The notes beneath the pieces are model-generated. The model had not been told where the DNA came from. It worked only from the letters and a program-made list of their open reading frames with translations, and ran no database searches. This document shows positions 24,825-32,524 of a stretch of 64,000 nt of DNA, piece by piece. Made by a program: the position numbers and the translations under genes. Positions within the stretch are counted from its first letter, which is position 1; each line of letters begins with the position of its first letter. Origin of the DNA: Streptomyces sp. SCL15-4 (GTDB lineage: Bacteria; Actinomycetota; Actinomycetes; Streptomycetales; Streptomycetaceae); the NCBI RefSeq assembly GCF_033366695.1, contig NZ_JAOBTQ010000001.1:7254001-7318000 (forward strand), read 5' to 3'.

Positions 24825-25088
24825 TCACTTGGCCGCGGCGGCGGCGGAGGCCCGGTCGACGATCTCCTTGACGAGACCCGAGACGGTCAGCAGCGCGACG
24901 GTCTCCATCTCGTCCTCCTCGAACTTCACCCCGTACGTGTCCTCGACCTGGATGGCTATCTCGGCGACCGAGAGGGACTCCAGGTCCAGGCCGGCCGGGC
25001 CGAGCGGGGTGTCGCCGGTGACCTCGGACACGTCGTAGTTCATGTTCTGCAGCGCCTCGATGATGAACTTCTCGACCTCAGCGGACAT
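24825..25088 (-). CDS. Acyl carrier protein
   Basis: This 87-residue acidic four-helix protein has the pantetheine attachment region GLDLESLSVAEIA with Ser38. The usual D-S-L becomes E-S-L, a variant seen in some discrete carriers. AGGAG eight bases upstream fixes the ATG at 25088. It is the only carrier protein in the window and is probably shared by both ligases and the ketosynthase. It is the first gene of the long minus-strand operon ending at 14456, and its promoter must lie within the divergent PPTase gene. Confidence 0.92.
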   Translation of the reverse strand: MSAEVEKFIIEALQNMNYDVSEVTGDTPLGPAGLDLESLSVAEIAIQVEDTYGVKFEEDEMETVALLTVSGLVKEIVDRASAAAAAK

Positions 25089-25106
25089 TTGATTGACTCC
25101 TGCTTC

Positions 25107-25784
25107 ATGGACGGGCACCCGGGAATGGACCCGGACACGGTGACGGTGCTGTGGTGCACCACGGACGGGGACGAGCGCCGTAGGGCACGCGCCCTGCTGT
25201 TGCGGGGCGCGGCCGGGATGCTCGGCGTCCCGGAGTCCGAGGTATGGGTGGGCCACGAACCCGGCGGCCGGCCGTTCCTCGGCGGGGCCGGCGAGGGTGT
25301 GCGCGTGAGCGTGGCCCATACGCGCACGGCGGTGGCCATCGCCCTGGCCCGCGGGGCCGCGGTGGGTGTCGATGTGGAAGCGGTACGGCCGCTGCGCGCC
25401 GAGCCGATGGCCCGGGCGTGGCTCCACCCCGTGGAGGCAGCCTGGATCGGCGGGCTGCCCGAGGCGGAACGCTCGGTGGCCTTCCTGTGGTTGTGGACGC
25501 AGAAGGAAGCCGTCGGCAAGGCACTCGGCCGGGGACTGCGCGGCGGTGGCATGAGCCGTCGTATGCCGTTGCCGCGGAACTGGCCGCCGGCCCTGGACGC
25601 CCGGTCGGTGCCGAGCCCGTTGCCCGGTGCCGACGCGCTGGCGTCCGCCGCCGTCCTCGTCGACGGCGGCCGTCATGTCCTCGGTGTCGCGCTGTGCGGG
25701 GACACCGGAGGGATCGGGGGTGGTTCAGGCGAGGGCGGTGTCCACGTCCAGGTGCGCCGGATCGCCTCCGGCACCCGGAGCTGA
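25107..25784 (+). CDS. Sfp-type phosphopantetheinyl transferase
   Basis: This roughly 225-residue transferase carries the paired motifs GVDVEAVRP (Mg and CoA binding) and FLWLWTQKEAVGKALGRG. It moves 4'-phosphopantetheine from CoA to the serine of the adjacent ACP. Start choice is uncertain: ATGs at 25107 and 25125 both lack a good ribosome site and lie only 18 and 36 bases from the divergent ACP start. The 3' end overlaps the convergent ligase gene by 60 bases. This dense packing suggests the PPTase and ACP evolved as a unit. Confidence 0.85.
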   Translation: MDGHPGMDPDTVTVLWCTTDGDERRRARALLLRGAAGMLGVPESEVWVGHEPGGRPFLGGAGEGVRVSVAHTRTAVAIALARGAAVGVDVEAVRPLRAEPMARAWLHPVEAAWIGGLPEAERSVAFLWLWTQKEAVGKALGRGLRGGGMSRRMPLPRNWPPALDARSVPSPLPGADALASAAVLVDGGRHVLGVALCGDTGGIGGGSGEGGVHVQVRRIASGTRS

Positions 25785-27200
25785 CCCGCCCGCCGGGGCC
25801 GCGGCGCGCGCGGCGGCGCGCAGCACCTCGGCGTTGCGCACCGGCTTGCCGGTGACGGTGCGCGGGATGCCGGGCAGGGCGTGCAGCGTGCGGGGCCGCT
25901 TGTACGGCGCGAGCCGTGCGGCGAGCGCGGCGGCGAGGCCGTCGAAGACCTCCCGGTCCCGCACGGTGACGAAGGCCTCGATGCCGGTGCCCTGGACGAC
26001 CACGGCGTCGGCGACTCCCGGCAGGGCGCCGAGCACCTCCTCGACCTCGGCGAGGTCGACCTTCAGCCCGCCGACGGAGACCTGCGAGTCCAGCCGTCCG
26101 TGGACGGTGAGCAGGCCGGTGTCCTCGTCCAGGCTGCCCGCGTCCTTGGTGCGCAGCCAGCCGTCGACGAACCGGGCCGGGTCGGCCGGTCCCACGTACG
26201 GGCTGGCGGGCAGTCCCAGCAGGATCTGCCCGTCCTCGACGCGCACGCTCATCCCGGGTGCCGGGGTGAGGCCGGGACGGTGGGCGCCGGTGAGGTCGGT
26301 GGCGATGACCCCGGCCTCCGTCATGCCGTACATGGCGCCGAGGTCGGCGCGGTAGGTGCGGGTGAACCGCTCCCAGACGTCCGCGCGCACCAGTTCGCCG
26401 CCGACGATCATCCGGCGCAGCTGGGGGAGGCGGGGCGGGGTCCGGGCCGCGGTGAGGAGCGCGGCCTGCGAGGGGACGCCGAGGAGGGTGGTCGGCGCGT
26501 CGCCCGCGGCGACGGCCCTGAGGATGCCGTCGACCGTCTGGGTGCCGGGCAGCACGACCTCCGAGCCGGCGGCGAGTCCGTGCAGCAGCCCGCCGACGAG
26601 TCCGAGGACGTGGACGACCGAGGCCAGGACGACGGTGCGTTCGCCCCTGCGGGGAAAGCCGTCCAGCCGGGCGTACCGGTCGAGTTCCGCCAGGAGGCTT
26701 CCGACCGTGCGGCCGATGACCTTGGACGGGCCGGTGGAGCCGGAGCTGAGCTGGAGCAGCGCGTGCGGTGTGGCGGCCGGCCGGCCGCCGTGCAGCGGGG
26801 TGACGCGGGTGGCGAGGTCGAAGTGGCCGCGCAGCCGGCCGGTGACGTCCCCGACCGGCTCGACGACCAGTTGCGGAGTGAGCCGCGCGATCGCCTTGCC
26901 CACCTCATAAGGGGTCAGCCGGTGGTCCAGCAGGGCCACTTGGGCCCCCGTGCGCCACCCGGCGAGCATGGCGACGATACAGGCGAGCGAAGGCGGCACC
27001 CGCACCGCGAGCGTGCCCCCGGCCGCCAGGCCGGCGGCCCGCAGGCGCTCCTGTTCCGTTGCGACGAGCCGGCGCAGTTCCCCCCTGCCGACCGGCCCGG
27101 ACAGATGGAGAACGGTCGTACGGCCGTCCCCCGCGAGTAAAAGGTCGTCTATCCAGGCACCTTCACTGCAAACGGCCCTTTTCGGCACCGCTTCCCCCAC
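25725..27200 (-). CDS. Class I adenylate-forming ligase 2, candidate diazotase
   Basis: This roughly 490-residue ANL enzyme has the P-loop LQLSSGSTGPSKVIGR near residue 160, YGMTEAGVI, KDAGSLDEDTGLLTVHGRLD and the A10 lysine in TVTGKPVRN. It is only distantly similar to ligase 1. It stands in its own transcription unit, with the hydroxymandelate oxidase upstream on the same strand. In cremeomycin-type pathways an ANL enzyme (CreM) activates nitrous acid with ATP and diazotises an arylamine; one of the two ligases here is a good candidate for that role. The GTG at 27200 is preferred over a TTG at 27215 because GGTGGGG precedes it. Confidence 0.85.
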   Translation of the reverse strand: MGEAVPKRAVCSEGAWIDDLLLAGDGRTTVLHLSGPVGRGELRRLVATEQERLRAAGLAAGGTLAVRVPPSLACIVAMLAGWRTGAQVALLDHRLTPYEVGKAIARLTPQLVVEPVGDVTGRLRGHFDLATRVTPLHGGRPAATPHALLQLSSGSTGPSKVIGRTVGSLLAELDRYARLDGFPRRGERTVVLASVVHVLGLVGGLLHGLAAGSEVVLPGTQTVDGILRAVAAGDAPTTLLGVPSQAALLTAARTPPRLPQLRRMIVGGELVRADVWERFTRTYRADLGAMYGMTEAGVIATDLTGAHRPGLTPAPGMSVRVEDGQILLGLPASPYVGPADPARFVDGWLRTKDAGSLDEDTGLLTVHGRLDSQVSVGGLKVDLAEVEEVLGALPGVADAVVVQGTGIEAFVTVRDREVFDGLAAALAARLAPYKRPRTLHALPGIPRTVTGKPVRNAEVLRAAARAAAPAGGSAPGAGGDPAHLDVDTALA

Positions 27201-27428
27201 GAAAATCCCCACCAATCAAAACTTTACAAACGGGTTGCGGCCCGCCTCGTATCCCCCGGGGCCGCACATTCATCGTTGCCTACTACTTTCGAGTAATCAA
27301 GCGAAACTTCGGCGAGTTTGCCCGCACATCCGACAGATGTAGAAGGCAGCTTTTTGTGCATGCCGAAGTCCCATTCATCCGGAGTGGAAAAAGATGAATG
27401 GGAGGCGACCCCGAGGGGTGGGGTCAAT

Positions 27429-28514
27429 TCACCGACGAGTAACCCCGGAGGGCCCGAAAAGATGGACGCGAGGGGCTCCCATCAGGGCCATGACCTCGTC
27501 GAATTCCTCGGTCAACGTGCGCAGGACGGCGGCGGCGCCGGCGGTTCCGGAATGCGTCAGTCCCCACAGGACGGGACGCCCCACAAAAACGGAATGCGCG
27601 CCGAGACAGAGCGCCTTCGCGATATCGGCGCCATGCCGGACCGAGCCGTCCAGGATCACCGGACAACGCCCGGACACGGCCTCGGCGACCTCCGGAAGCG
27701 CCTCCACGGCGGGCTGGGCGAAATCGAGCTGCCGTCCTCCGTGATTCGACACCACAATGGCGTCCACCCCGTGTTTCACGGCGAGTTCGGCATCCTCCGC
27801 GGTGAGCAGGCCCTTCAATACCAGCGGCAGCGGGGTGCGCTCGCGCAGCCAGGCCAGGTCGGACCAGGTGAGGGAGGCGTCGAACTGCTCCCGGGAATGC
27901 CGGGCGATGGCGGACGCGCCGGGCGCGCCGGTGTGCGAGGCGGACATGAGGGAGGGATCGAGGTTGACGGCGCGGATGTCCTCGGGGACGGCGAAGCCGT
28001 TGCGGGCGTCCCGCGGCCGGTGGGCGACTCTCGGCGCGTCGACGGTCAGGACGAGCGCGCGGTAGCCCGCGTCCTCGGCCCTGCGGACCAGCGCGAGCAT
28101 CGGTTCCCGGCGCCTGAGCCAGTAGAGCTGGAGCCACAGCGGGCCGGTGGCCGCCGCCGCGATGTCCTCCAGGGTGCGGCTCGCGAACATGCTGACCGTG
28201 AGGAGCGTGCCGGTCTCGCCGGCGGCCCGCGCCGTCGCCACCTCGCCCTCGGGATGGACGAGCCGGTGGTAGGCCATGGGTGCGATGCCCAGCGGTGCCG
28301 CGAGGTCCGCCCCCAGCAGGGAGGTGCGGGAGTCGCAGTCCGAGACGTCGACGAGACAGCGTGGCCGCAGCCGGATCCGGTCGAGGGCGGCGCGGCCGGC
28401 CGTCACCATCGACTCGGTGCCGCTCCCGCCCGCCAGGAAGTCCCAGACCGGGCCGGACAGCCGCTCCCGTGCCGCGGCCTCGTACTCGTGCAGCGCCAAC
28501 GCCACCGCGCCCAC
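27429..28514 (-). CDS. hmo: FMN-dependent 4-hydroxymandelate oxidase
   Basis: This 361-residue alpha-hydroxy-acid oxidase has the Hmo/glycolate oxidase pattern: WDFLAGGSGTES near residue 25, LGIAPMAYHRLVHPEGE, QLYWLRRR, the Lys in PLVLKGLLTAEDA, the catalytic SNHGGRQLD and DGSVRHGADIAKAL. It oxidises 4-hydroxymandelate to 4-hydroxyphenylglyoxylate. The frame is open to a GTG at 28568, but operator and -10 sequences cover that end and GAGGAAC precedes the GTG at 28514, so the latter is used. The 230 bases between it and ligase 2 hold no gene. Confidence 0.9.
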   Translation of the reverse strand: MGAVALALHEYEAAARERLSGPVWDFLAGGSGTESMVTAGRAALDRIRLRPRCLVDVSDCDSRTSLLGADLAAPLGIAPMAYHRLVHPEGEVATARAAGETGTLLTVSMFASRTLEDIAAAATGPLWLQLYWLRRREPMLALVRRAEDAGYRALVLTVDAPRVAHRPRDARNGFAVPEDIRAVNLDPSLMSASHTGAPGASAIARHSREQFDASLTWSDLAWLRERTPLPLVLKGLLTAEDAELAVKHGVDAIVVSNHGGRQLDFAQPAVEALPEVAEAVSGRCPVILDGSVRHGADIAKALCLGAHSVFVGRPVLWGLTHSGTAGAAAVLRTLTEEFDEVMALMGAPRVHLFGPSGVTRR

Positions 28515-28558
28515 CCCATGTTCCTCGCGCGCTTCCGCGCCGCCGACCGTGTCCCGAA

Positions 28559-28576
28559 CTAACCGCACGGCCGTAC
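28559..28576 (-). promoter_or_regulatory. Promoter with TetR-type operator, site E1 (minus strand)
   Basis: The minus strand reads GTGTACGGCCGTGCG and then GTTAGT, a -10-like box 44 bases before the Hmo start. The core ACGGCCGT is palindromic. It faces away from site E2. Confidence 0.65.
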
Positions 28577-28598
28577 ACTAACCGAACTCTCCCACATG

Positions 28599-28620
28599 TC
28601 CGCACGGTCGTCCACATAAT
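28599..28620 (+). promoter_or_regulatory. Promoter with TetR-type operator, site E2 (plus strand)
   Basis: TCCGCACGGTCGTCC is followed at once by CATAAT, a -10-like box, 64 bases before the TTG start of the second TetR gene. It indicates autoregulation. Confidence 0.7.
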
Positions 28621-28683
28621 GTGGGCCGGTATGTGGTCACGGAGCGGACGTCCCCCTGGCGGGAGACGGCGAGGAGGTGTGCC

Positions 28684-29328
28684 TTGGCAAGGACAGCGAC
28701 GGACAGGCGGATCGAGCGTGGCAACCAGACCCGGCGGGCGATCCTCCAGCGGGCCGTCAGGATCGCGTCGGTCGAGGGCCTGGAGGGACTGTCCCTCGGC
28801 CGTCTCGCGGGCGAACTGCACCTCAGCAAGAGCGGAGTGTTCGCCCTGTTCGGATCGAAGGAGGAGCTACAGCTCGCCACCGTGCGGGCCGCCATCAAGG
28901 TCTTCATCGAACACGTCGTGCAGCCGGCCCGTGCCCTGCCCGCCGGTCTCGGCCGGCTGCGGTGCCTGTGCGGCAACTGGCTCTCCTACTCCGCGCGGCG
29001 CGTCTTCCCGGGCGGCTGCTTCTTCTACTCGGTCTCGGCGGAGTACGACGCCCGCCGGGGCAAGGTGCACGATGCCGTGGCGAGCGCGCACGGCAACTGG
29101 TTCACTCTCGTCGAGCAGATGATCGACGAGGCCAAGAAGGCGGGGGAGATCCGCGCCGGCGCCGACACCGCCCAGCTCGCCTTCGAACTCGTCGCCCTGC
29201 TGGAGATGGCCAACGCCGAATCCGTCCTGCACGCCAACTTCACCAGCTACGGCCGGGCCGCCGACGGCATCGTCAGCCGGCTGCGCGACGCCGCCACGGA
29301 CCCGGCGCTCATCCCCGACACCCTGTGA
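28684..29328 (+). CDS. TetR-family regulator, paralogue 2
   Basis: This 214-residue protein has its helix-turn-helix in LSLGRLAGELHLSKSGVFAL. It shares long identical stretches with the TetR at 9154, for example RVFPGGCFFYSVSAEYDAR and LEMANAESVLH. An AGGAGGT site six bases before the TTG at 28684 decides the start; upstream in-frame codons carry no similarity. It is divergent from hmo, with an operator on each side of the promoter region. Two near-identical repressors in one locus could sense different ligands or form heterodimers. Confidence 0.92.
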   Translation: MARTATDRRIERGNQTRRAILQRAVRIASVEGLEGLSLGRLAGELHLSKSGVFALFGSKEELQLATVRAAIKVFIEHVVQPARALPAGLGRLRCLCGNWLSYSARRVFPGGCFFYSVSAEYDARRGKVHDAVASAHGNWFTLVEQMIDEAKKAGEIRAGADTAQLAFELVALLEMANAESVLHANFTSYGRAADGIVSRLRDAATDPALIPDTL

Positions 29329-29331
29329 ACC

Positions 29332-29356
29332 GCCCGCGGGCACACGCCCCGCGGGC
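29332..29356. terminator. Hairpin between TetR and esterase genes
   Basis: GCCCGCGGG at 29332-29340 pairs perfectly with 29348-29356. It may terminate or attenuate transcription after the regulator gene. Confidence 0.4.
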
Positions 29357-29376
29357 CCTGGACCTCCGGAGGCACC

Positions 29377-30330
29377 ATGCCCTTGGACCCGCAGCTGCGG
29401 ACCCTCTACGACCGGCGCGCGGCCGAGGGCGCCCGCCCGCTGTACACGATGACGCTCCACGAGGCCCGGGCCGCCGACCTCGCGGCCATCCGGGCGGCGT
29501 CCGGCACTCCCGAACCGGTGCGCGAGGTCCACGACCTCACCGTCCCCGGCCCCGGCGGGCCCCTGCCGGTCCGGGTCTACCGGCCGGCGGGCGAGGGCCC
29601 GCTGCCGGTGCTCGTCTACTTCTTCGGCGGCGGCTGGACCCTGGGCTCGCTGGACACCAGCGACGCGCTCTGCCGCGCCCTGGCCAACTCCGCCGGCTGC
29701 CTCACCGTCTCCGTCGGCTACCGGCTGGCCCCCGAGCACAAGTTCCCCGCCGCGCCCGAGGACTGCTTCGCCGGGCTCCGGTGGGCCGCCGGGCACGCCG
29801 GGCGGTTCGGCGGGGACGCGAGCCGGCTGGCCGTGGCCGGTGACAGCGCCGGCGGAAACCTCGCCGCGGCCGTCACGCTCATGGCCCGGGACGCGGGCGG
29901 CCCAAAGCTGCTGACCCAGCTGCTCGTCTACCCGAACACCGACTACCTGGCGGACACCCCGTCCCGCCGCGAGAACACCGACCCGCTGCTCTTCAACGAC
30001 AAGTCGGTGCACTGGTACTGGGACAACTACCTGGCCACACCCGAAGACGGGGCCCACCCCCTCGCCTCACCGCTGCGCGCCGCCGACCACACGGGCCTGC
30101 CGCCCGCGCTGGTGATCACCGCCGAGTACGACCCGCTGCGCGACGAGGCCGAGGGCTACGCGCGGCGGCTGCGCGCGTGCGGGGTGCCCGCCGAGACCAC
30201 CCGCTACCCGGGGACGACCCACGGCTTCTTCACCATGTCCGGCACCCTCGACGCGGCCCGCCGCGCCGTGGAACAGGCCGCGCGCCATCTGCGCACCGCC
30301 TTCGCCGCCGCCGGCAAGGACCGGCCGTGA
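29377..30330 (+). CDS. HSL-type alpha/beta hydrolase (esterase)
   Basis: This 317-residue hormone-sensitive-lipase-type esterase has the nucleophile motif GDSAGGN with Ser near 162, EYDPLRDE for the acid and HGFF for the base. The oxyanion motif reads FFGGGW, with Phe in place of the usual His of HGGG. A GGAGG site precedes the ATG. It lies between the TetR gene and hpgT on the plus strand with short gaps, so it belongs to that operon. It may hydrolyse an ester or thioester of the pathway; it is unrelated to the three other hydrolases. Confidence 0.87.
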   Translation: MPLDPQLRTLYDRRAAEGARPLYTMTLHEARAADLAAIRAASGTPEPVREVHDLTVPGPGGPLPVRVYRPAGEGPLPVLVYFFGGGWTLGSLDTSDALCRALANSAGCLTVSVGYRLAPEHKFPAAPEDCFAGLRWAAGHAGRFGGDASRLAVAGDSAGGNLAAAVTLMARDAGGPKLLTQLLVYPNTDYLADTPSRRENTDPLLFNDKSVHWYWDNYLATPEDGAHPLASPLRAADHTGLPPALVITAEYDPLRDEAEGYARRLRACGVPAETTRYPGTTHGFFTMSGTLDAARRAVEQAARHLRTAFAAAGKDRP

Positions 30331-30358
30331 CCGCCTCCGCCACCAGTAAGGGCCGACC

Positions 30359-31732
30359 ATGACGGACACCACCGCCACCACCGCCGCCGCACCGGTCACG
30401 ACGGACGCCGTCGCCGCCCCGGCGCTCGCGCTCCAGGACCTGCACGCCTCGCTCACCGATCCCGTGCTGGACGCGATGAACTTCCTCAACGAGGTCGTCG
30501 CCCGCTTCCCCGACGCCCTCTCCTTCGCCCCCGGCAGGCCCGCCGAGGGCACGTTCGAGACCGACGACCTCGCCCGCCATCTGCGCTCCTACACCGACCA
30601 CCTGGAACACACCCTCGGCTGGCCGAGGGACCGGGTGCGCACCCACCTCTTCCAGTACGGGCGCACCAACGGCCTCATCCACGACCTCATCGCCCGCACC
30701 CTGGCCAACGACGAGCACATCCACGTCGCCCCGGAGGCGATCGTCGTGACGACCGGCTGCCAGGAGGCGATGCTGCTCACCCTGCGGGCCCTGTTCGCCG
30801 GACCCGAGGACACGCTCCTGGTCAGCTCGCCCTGCTACGTCGGCGTCACCGGCGCCGCCCGGCTGCTCGACATCCGGACCCACCCCGTCCCGGAGGGCGC
30901 CGACGGCCCCGACCCCGAGGCCTTCCGGGACGCGGCCCGCAAGGTGCGCGCGGCGGGCGGACGGCCCCGGGCCCTGTACGTGGTGCCGGACTTCGCCAAC
31001 CCGTCGGGCACCAGCATGACCGTCGCCGCGCGCGAACGGCTGCTGCGCGTCGCGGCGGAGGAGGACCTGCTGATCCTGGAGGACGACCCCTACGGGTTCT
31101 TCGTCCGGGCCGGCTCCGCCCGCCCCACCCTGAAGTCCATGGACCGCGCCCGCAGGGTGCTGCACCTGGGGTCCTTCGCCAAGACCGCGCTGCCCGGCGC
31201 CCGCGTCGGATACGTCGTCGCCGACCAGGAGGTCATCGGCCCCGGCGGCCGGCGTTCGCTGCTGGCCGACGAGCTGTCCAAGATCAAGAGCATGACGACG
31301 GTCAACACCTCGGCCGTCGGCCAGGCCGTCATCGGCGGACTCCTCGTCGAGTGCGGCTGCCGGCTCCGCGAGGCCAACGCCGAGGCCATCGCCTCCTACG
31401 GCGCCAACCTGGCCACCCTGCTCGGCGAACTGGAGCGGCACTTCCCCGAGGAGCGCCGCCGCGAGCTGGGCGTGCGCTGGAACGAGCCGGCGGGCGGCTT
31501 CTTCCTCGTCGTCGACGTCCCGTTCGTCGTCGGCACCAAGGCCCTCGAACACTCCGCGCGCGCCTTCGGAGTGCTGTGGACACCCATGAGCGACTTCTAC
31601 GCGGACGGCGGCGGGGACCACCGGCTCAGGCTCTCGTGCAGCTCCCTGACGCCCGAGGAGATCGTGGAGGGCGCGCGCAGGCTGGCCCTGTTCATCGAGT
31701 CGGCGGCGCGCGAGGCGGCCGGGCGGGACTGA
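30359..31732 (+). CDS. hpgT: 4-Hydroxyphenylglycine aminotransferase (HpgT)
   Basis: This 457-residue fold-type I PLP aminotransferase closely follows HpgT from glycopeptide clusters: LHASLTDPVLDAMNFLNEV, ALSFAPGRPAEG, VVTTGCQEAMLLTLRAL, VPDFANPSGTSM and ELSKIKSMTTVNTS. The PLP lysine is Lys275 in LGSFAKT. It transaminates 4-hydroxyphenylglyoxylate to 4-hydroxyphenylglycine, commonly with tyrosine as donor, which regenerates 4-hydroxyphenylpyruvate for HmaS. It completes the Hpg route begun by TyrA, HmaS and Hmo. The N-terminal extension of about 20 Ala/Thr-rich residues is unusual. Confidence 0.92.
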   Translation: MTDTTATTAAAPVTTDAVAAPALALQDLHASLTDPVLDAMNFLNEVVARFPDALSFAPGRPAEGTFETDDLARHLRSYTDHLEHTLGWPRDRVRTHLFQYGRTNGLIHDLIARTLANDEHIHVAPEAIVVTTGCQEAMLLTLRALFAGPEDTLLVSSPCYVGVTGAARLLDIRTHPVPEGADGPDPEAFRDAARKVRAAGGRPRALYVVPDFANPSGTSMTVAARERLLRVAAEEDLLILEDDPYGFFVRAGSARPTLKSMDRARRVLHLGSFAKTALPGARVGYVVADQEVIGPGGRRSLLADELSKIKSMTTVNTSAVGQAVIGGLLVECGCRLREANAEAIASYGANLATLLGELERHFPEERRRELGVRWNEPAGGFFLVVDVPFVVGTKALEHSARAFGVLWTPMSDFYADGGGDHRLRLSCSSLTPEEIVEGARRLALFIESAAREAAGRD

Positions 31733-31801
31733 GACGGCCGTACGGGGGCCGGGGCCCGGCCGGACGCCCCGGCGGATCCCGGTCCCGGTCCGCGCTTTCC
31801 T

Positions 31802-31829
31802 AAAACTGAACGCACGGTCGTGCTAATGT
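31802..31829 (+). promoter_or_regulatory. Promoter with TetR-type operator, site D
   Basis: The site begins AAAACTG, contains GAACGCACGGTCGTGC and ends with the -10-like TAATGT at 31824-31829, 38 bases before the ATG of the next gene. It is the best match to site A and shares its 15-base core with site C. Confidence 0.78.
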
Positions 31830-31867
31830 CTGCCCAGCCCGGACACCCCCCTCGCGAAAGGGCCCGC

Positions 31868-32476
31868 ATGGATATCCGGAAGCTCGACCGGAAGGCTGTG
31901 CTCGAGACCGTCCGCCTGGTGCGGCAGGCCCACCCGCAGGACTGGGATCTGCCCACGCCCTGTGCCGGCTGGACGCTCCATCAGCTCGTGTCCCACATGG
32001 CGGGCCAGCACCGCGGTTTCGCCGCGGCGGCCTCGGGGGGCGGCGCGGACCTCGCCGTATGGCAGCCGGGCGCGCTCGGTGACGACCCGTCGGCGGCGTA
32101 CCGGGACGCGGCCTGGGCGGCCATCGACGGCTTCGCCCGACCCGACGTGCTCGCCCGTGAGTTCGTCCTCCCCGAGATCAGCACCAGCCGGCGCTTTCCC
32201 GCCTCGACCGCCATCGGCTTCCACCTCCTGGACTACGTCGTCCACGGCTGGGACGTGGCCCGCACGCTCGGCCTGCCCCTGGACCTGGACGAGGAGGTGG
32301 TCGAGGCCGCCCTCGCGGTCGCGCTGCGGGTGCCGAACGACGAACGCAGGCTCGGCCCCGCCCCGTTGTTCCGGCCCGCCCTGCCCACCGCGCCCGGCGC
32401 GGGCCCCCTCGACCTCGTCCTGACGGCGCTCGGCAGGTCCCCCGACTGGTCCGCGGCGGCGGCCGGCCCGGTCTGA
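31868..32476 (+). CDS. DinB-like maleylpyruvate isomerase-family protein (TIGR03086 type)
   Basis: This 202-residue member of the mycothiol-dependent maleylpyruvate isomerase superfamily has DLPTPCAGWTLHQLVSHMAGQH near residue 25 and LLDYVVHGWDVARTLG near residue 120. Its likely metal ligands are the His residues in SHMAGQH and YVVHGWD. Such proteins bind a divalent metal and often use mycothiol. It has its own operator-controlled promoter and is followed by a diiron protein gene. It might detoxify or isomerise an electrophilic pathway intermediate, such as a diazo or nitroso compound; that role is inference. A relative lies at 56706. Confidence 0.78.
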   Translation: MDIRKLDRKAVLETVRLVRQAHPQDWDLPTPCAGWTLHQLVSHMAGQHRGFAAAASGGGADLAVWQPGALGDDPSAAYRDAAWAAIDGFARPDVLAREFVLPEISTSRRFPASTAIGFHLLDYVVHGWDVARTLGLPLDLDEEVVEAALAVALRVPNDERRLGPAPLFRPALPTAPGAGPLDLVLTALGRSPDWSAAAAGPV

Positions 32477-32524
32477 ACGGACGTATCCGCAGGCGGACGT
32501 CCCTCCGCACGGAAGGCGAGACAC

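Noticed and set aside
23021..27200. Ligases as NRPS adenylation domains
   Set aside because: No condensation, PCP or thioesterase domains are attached or nearby; both end at the ligase C-terminal domain.
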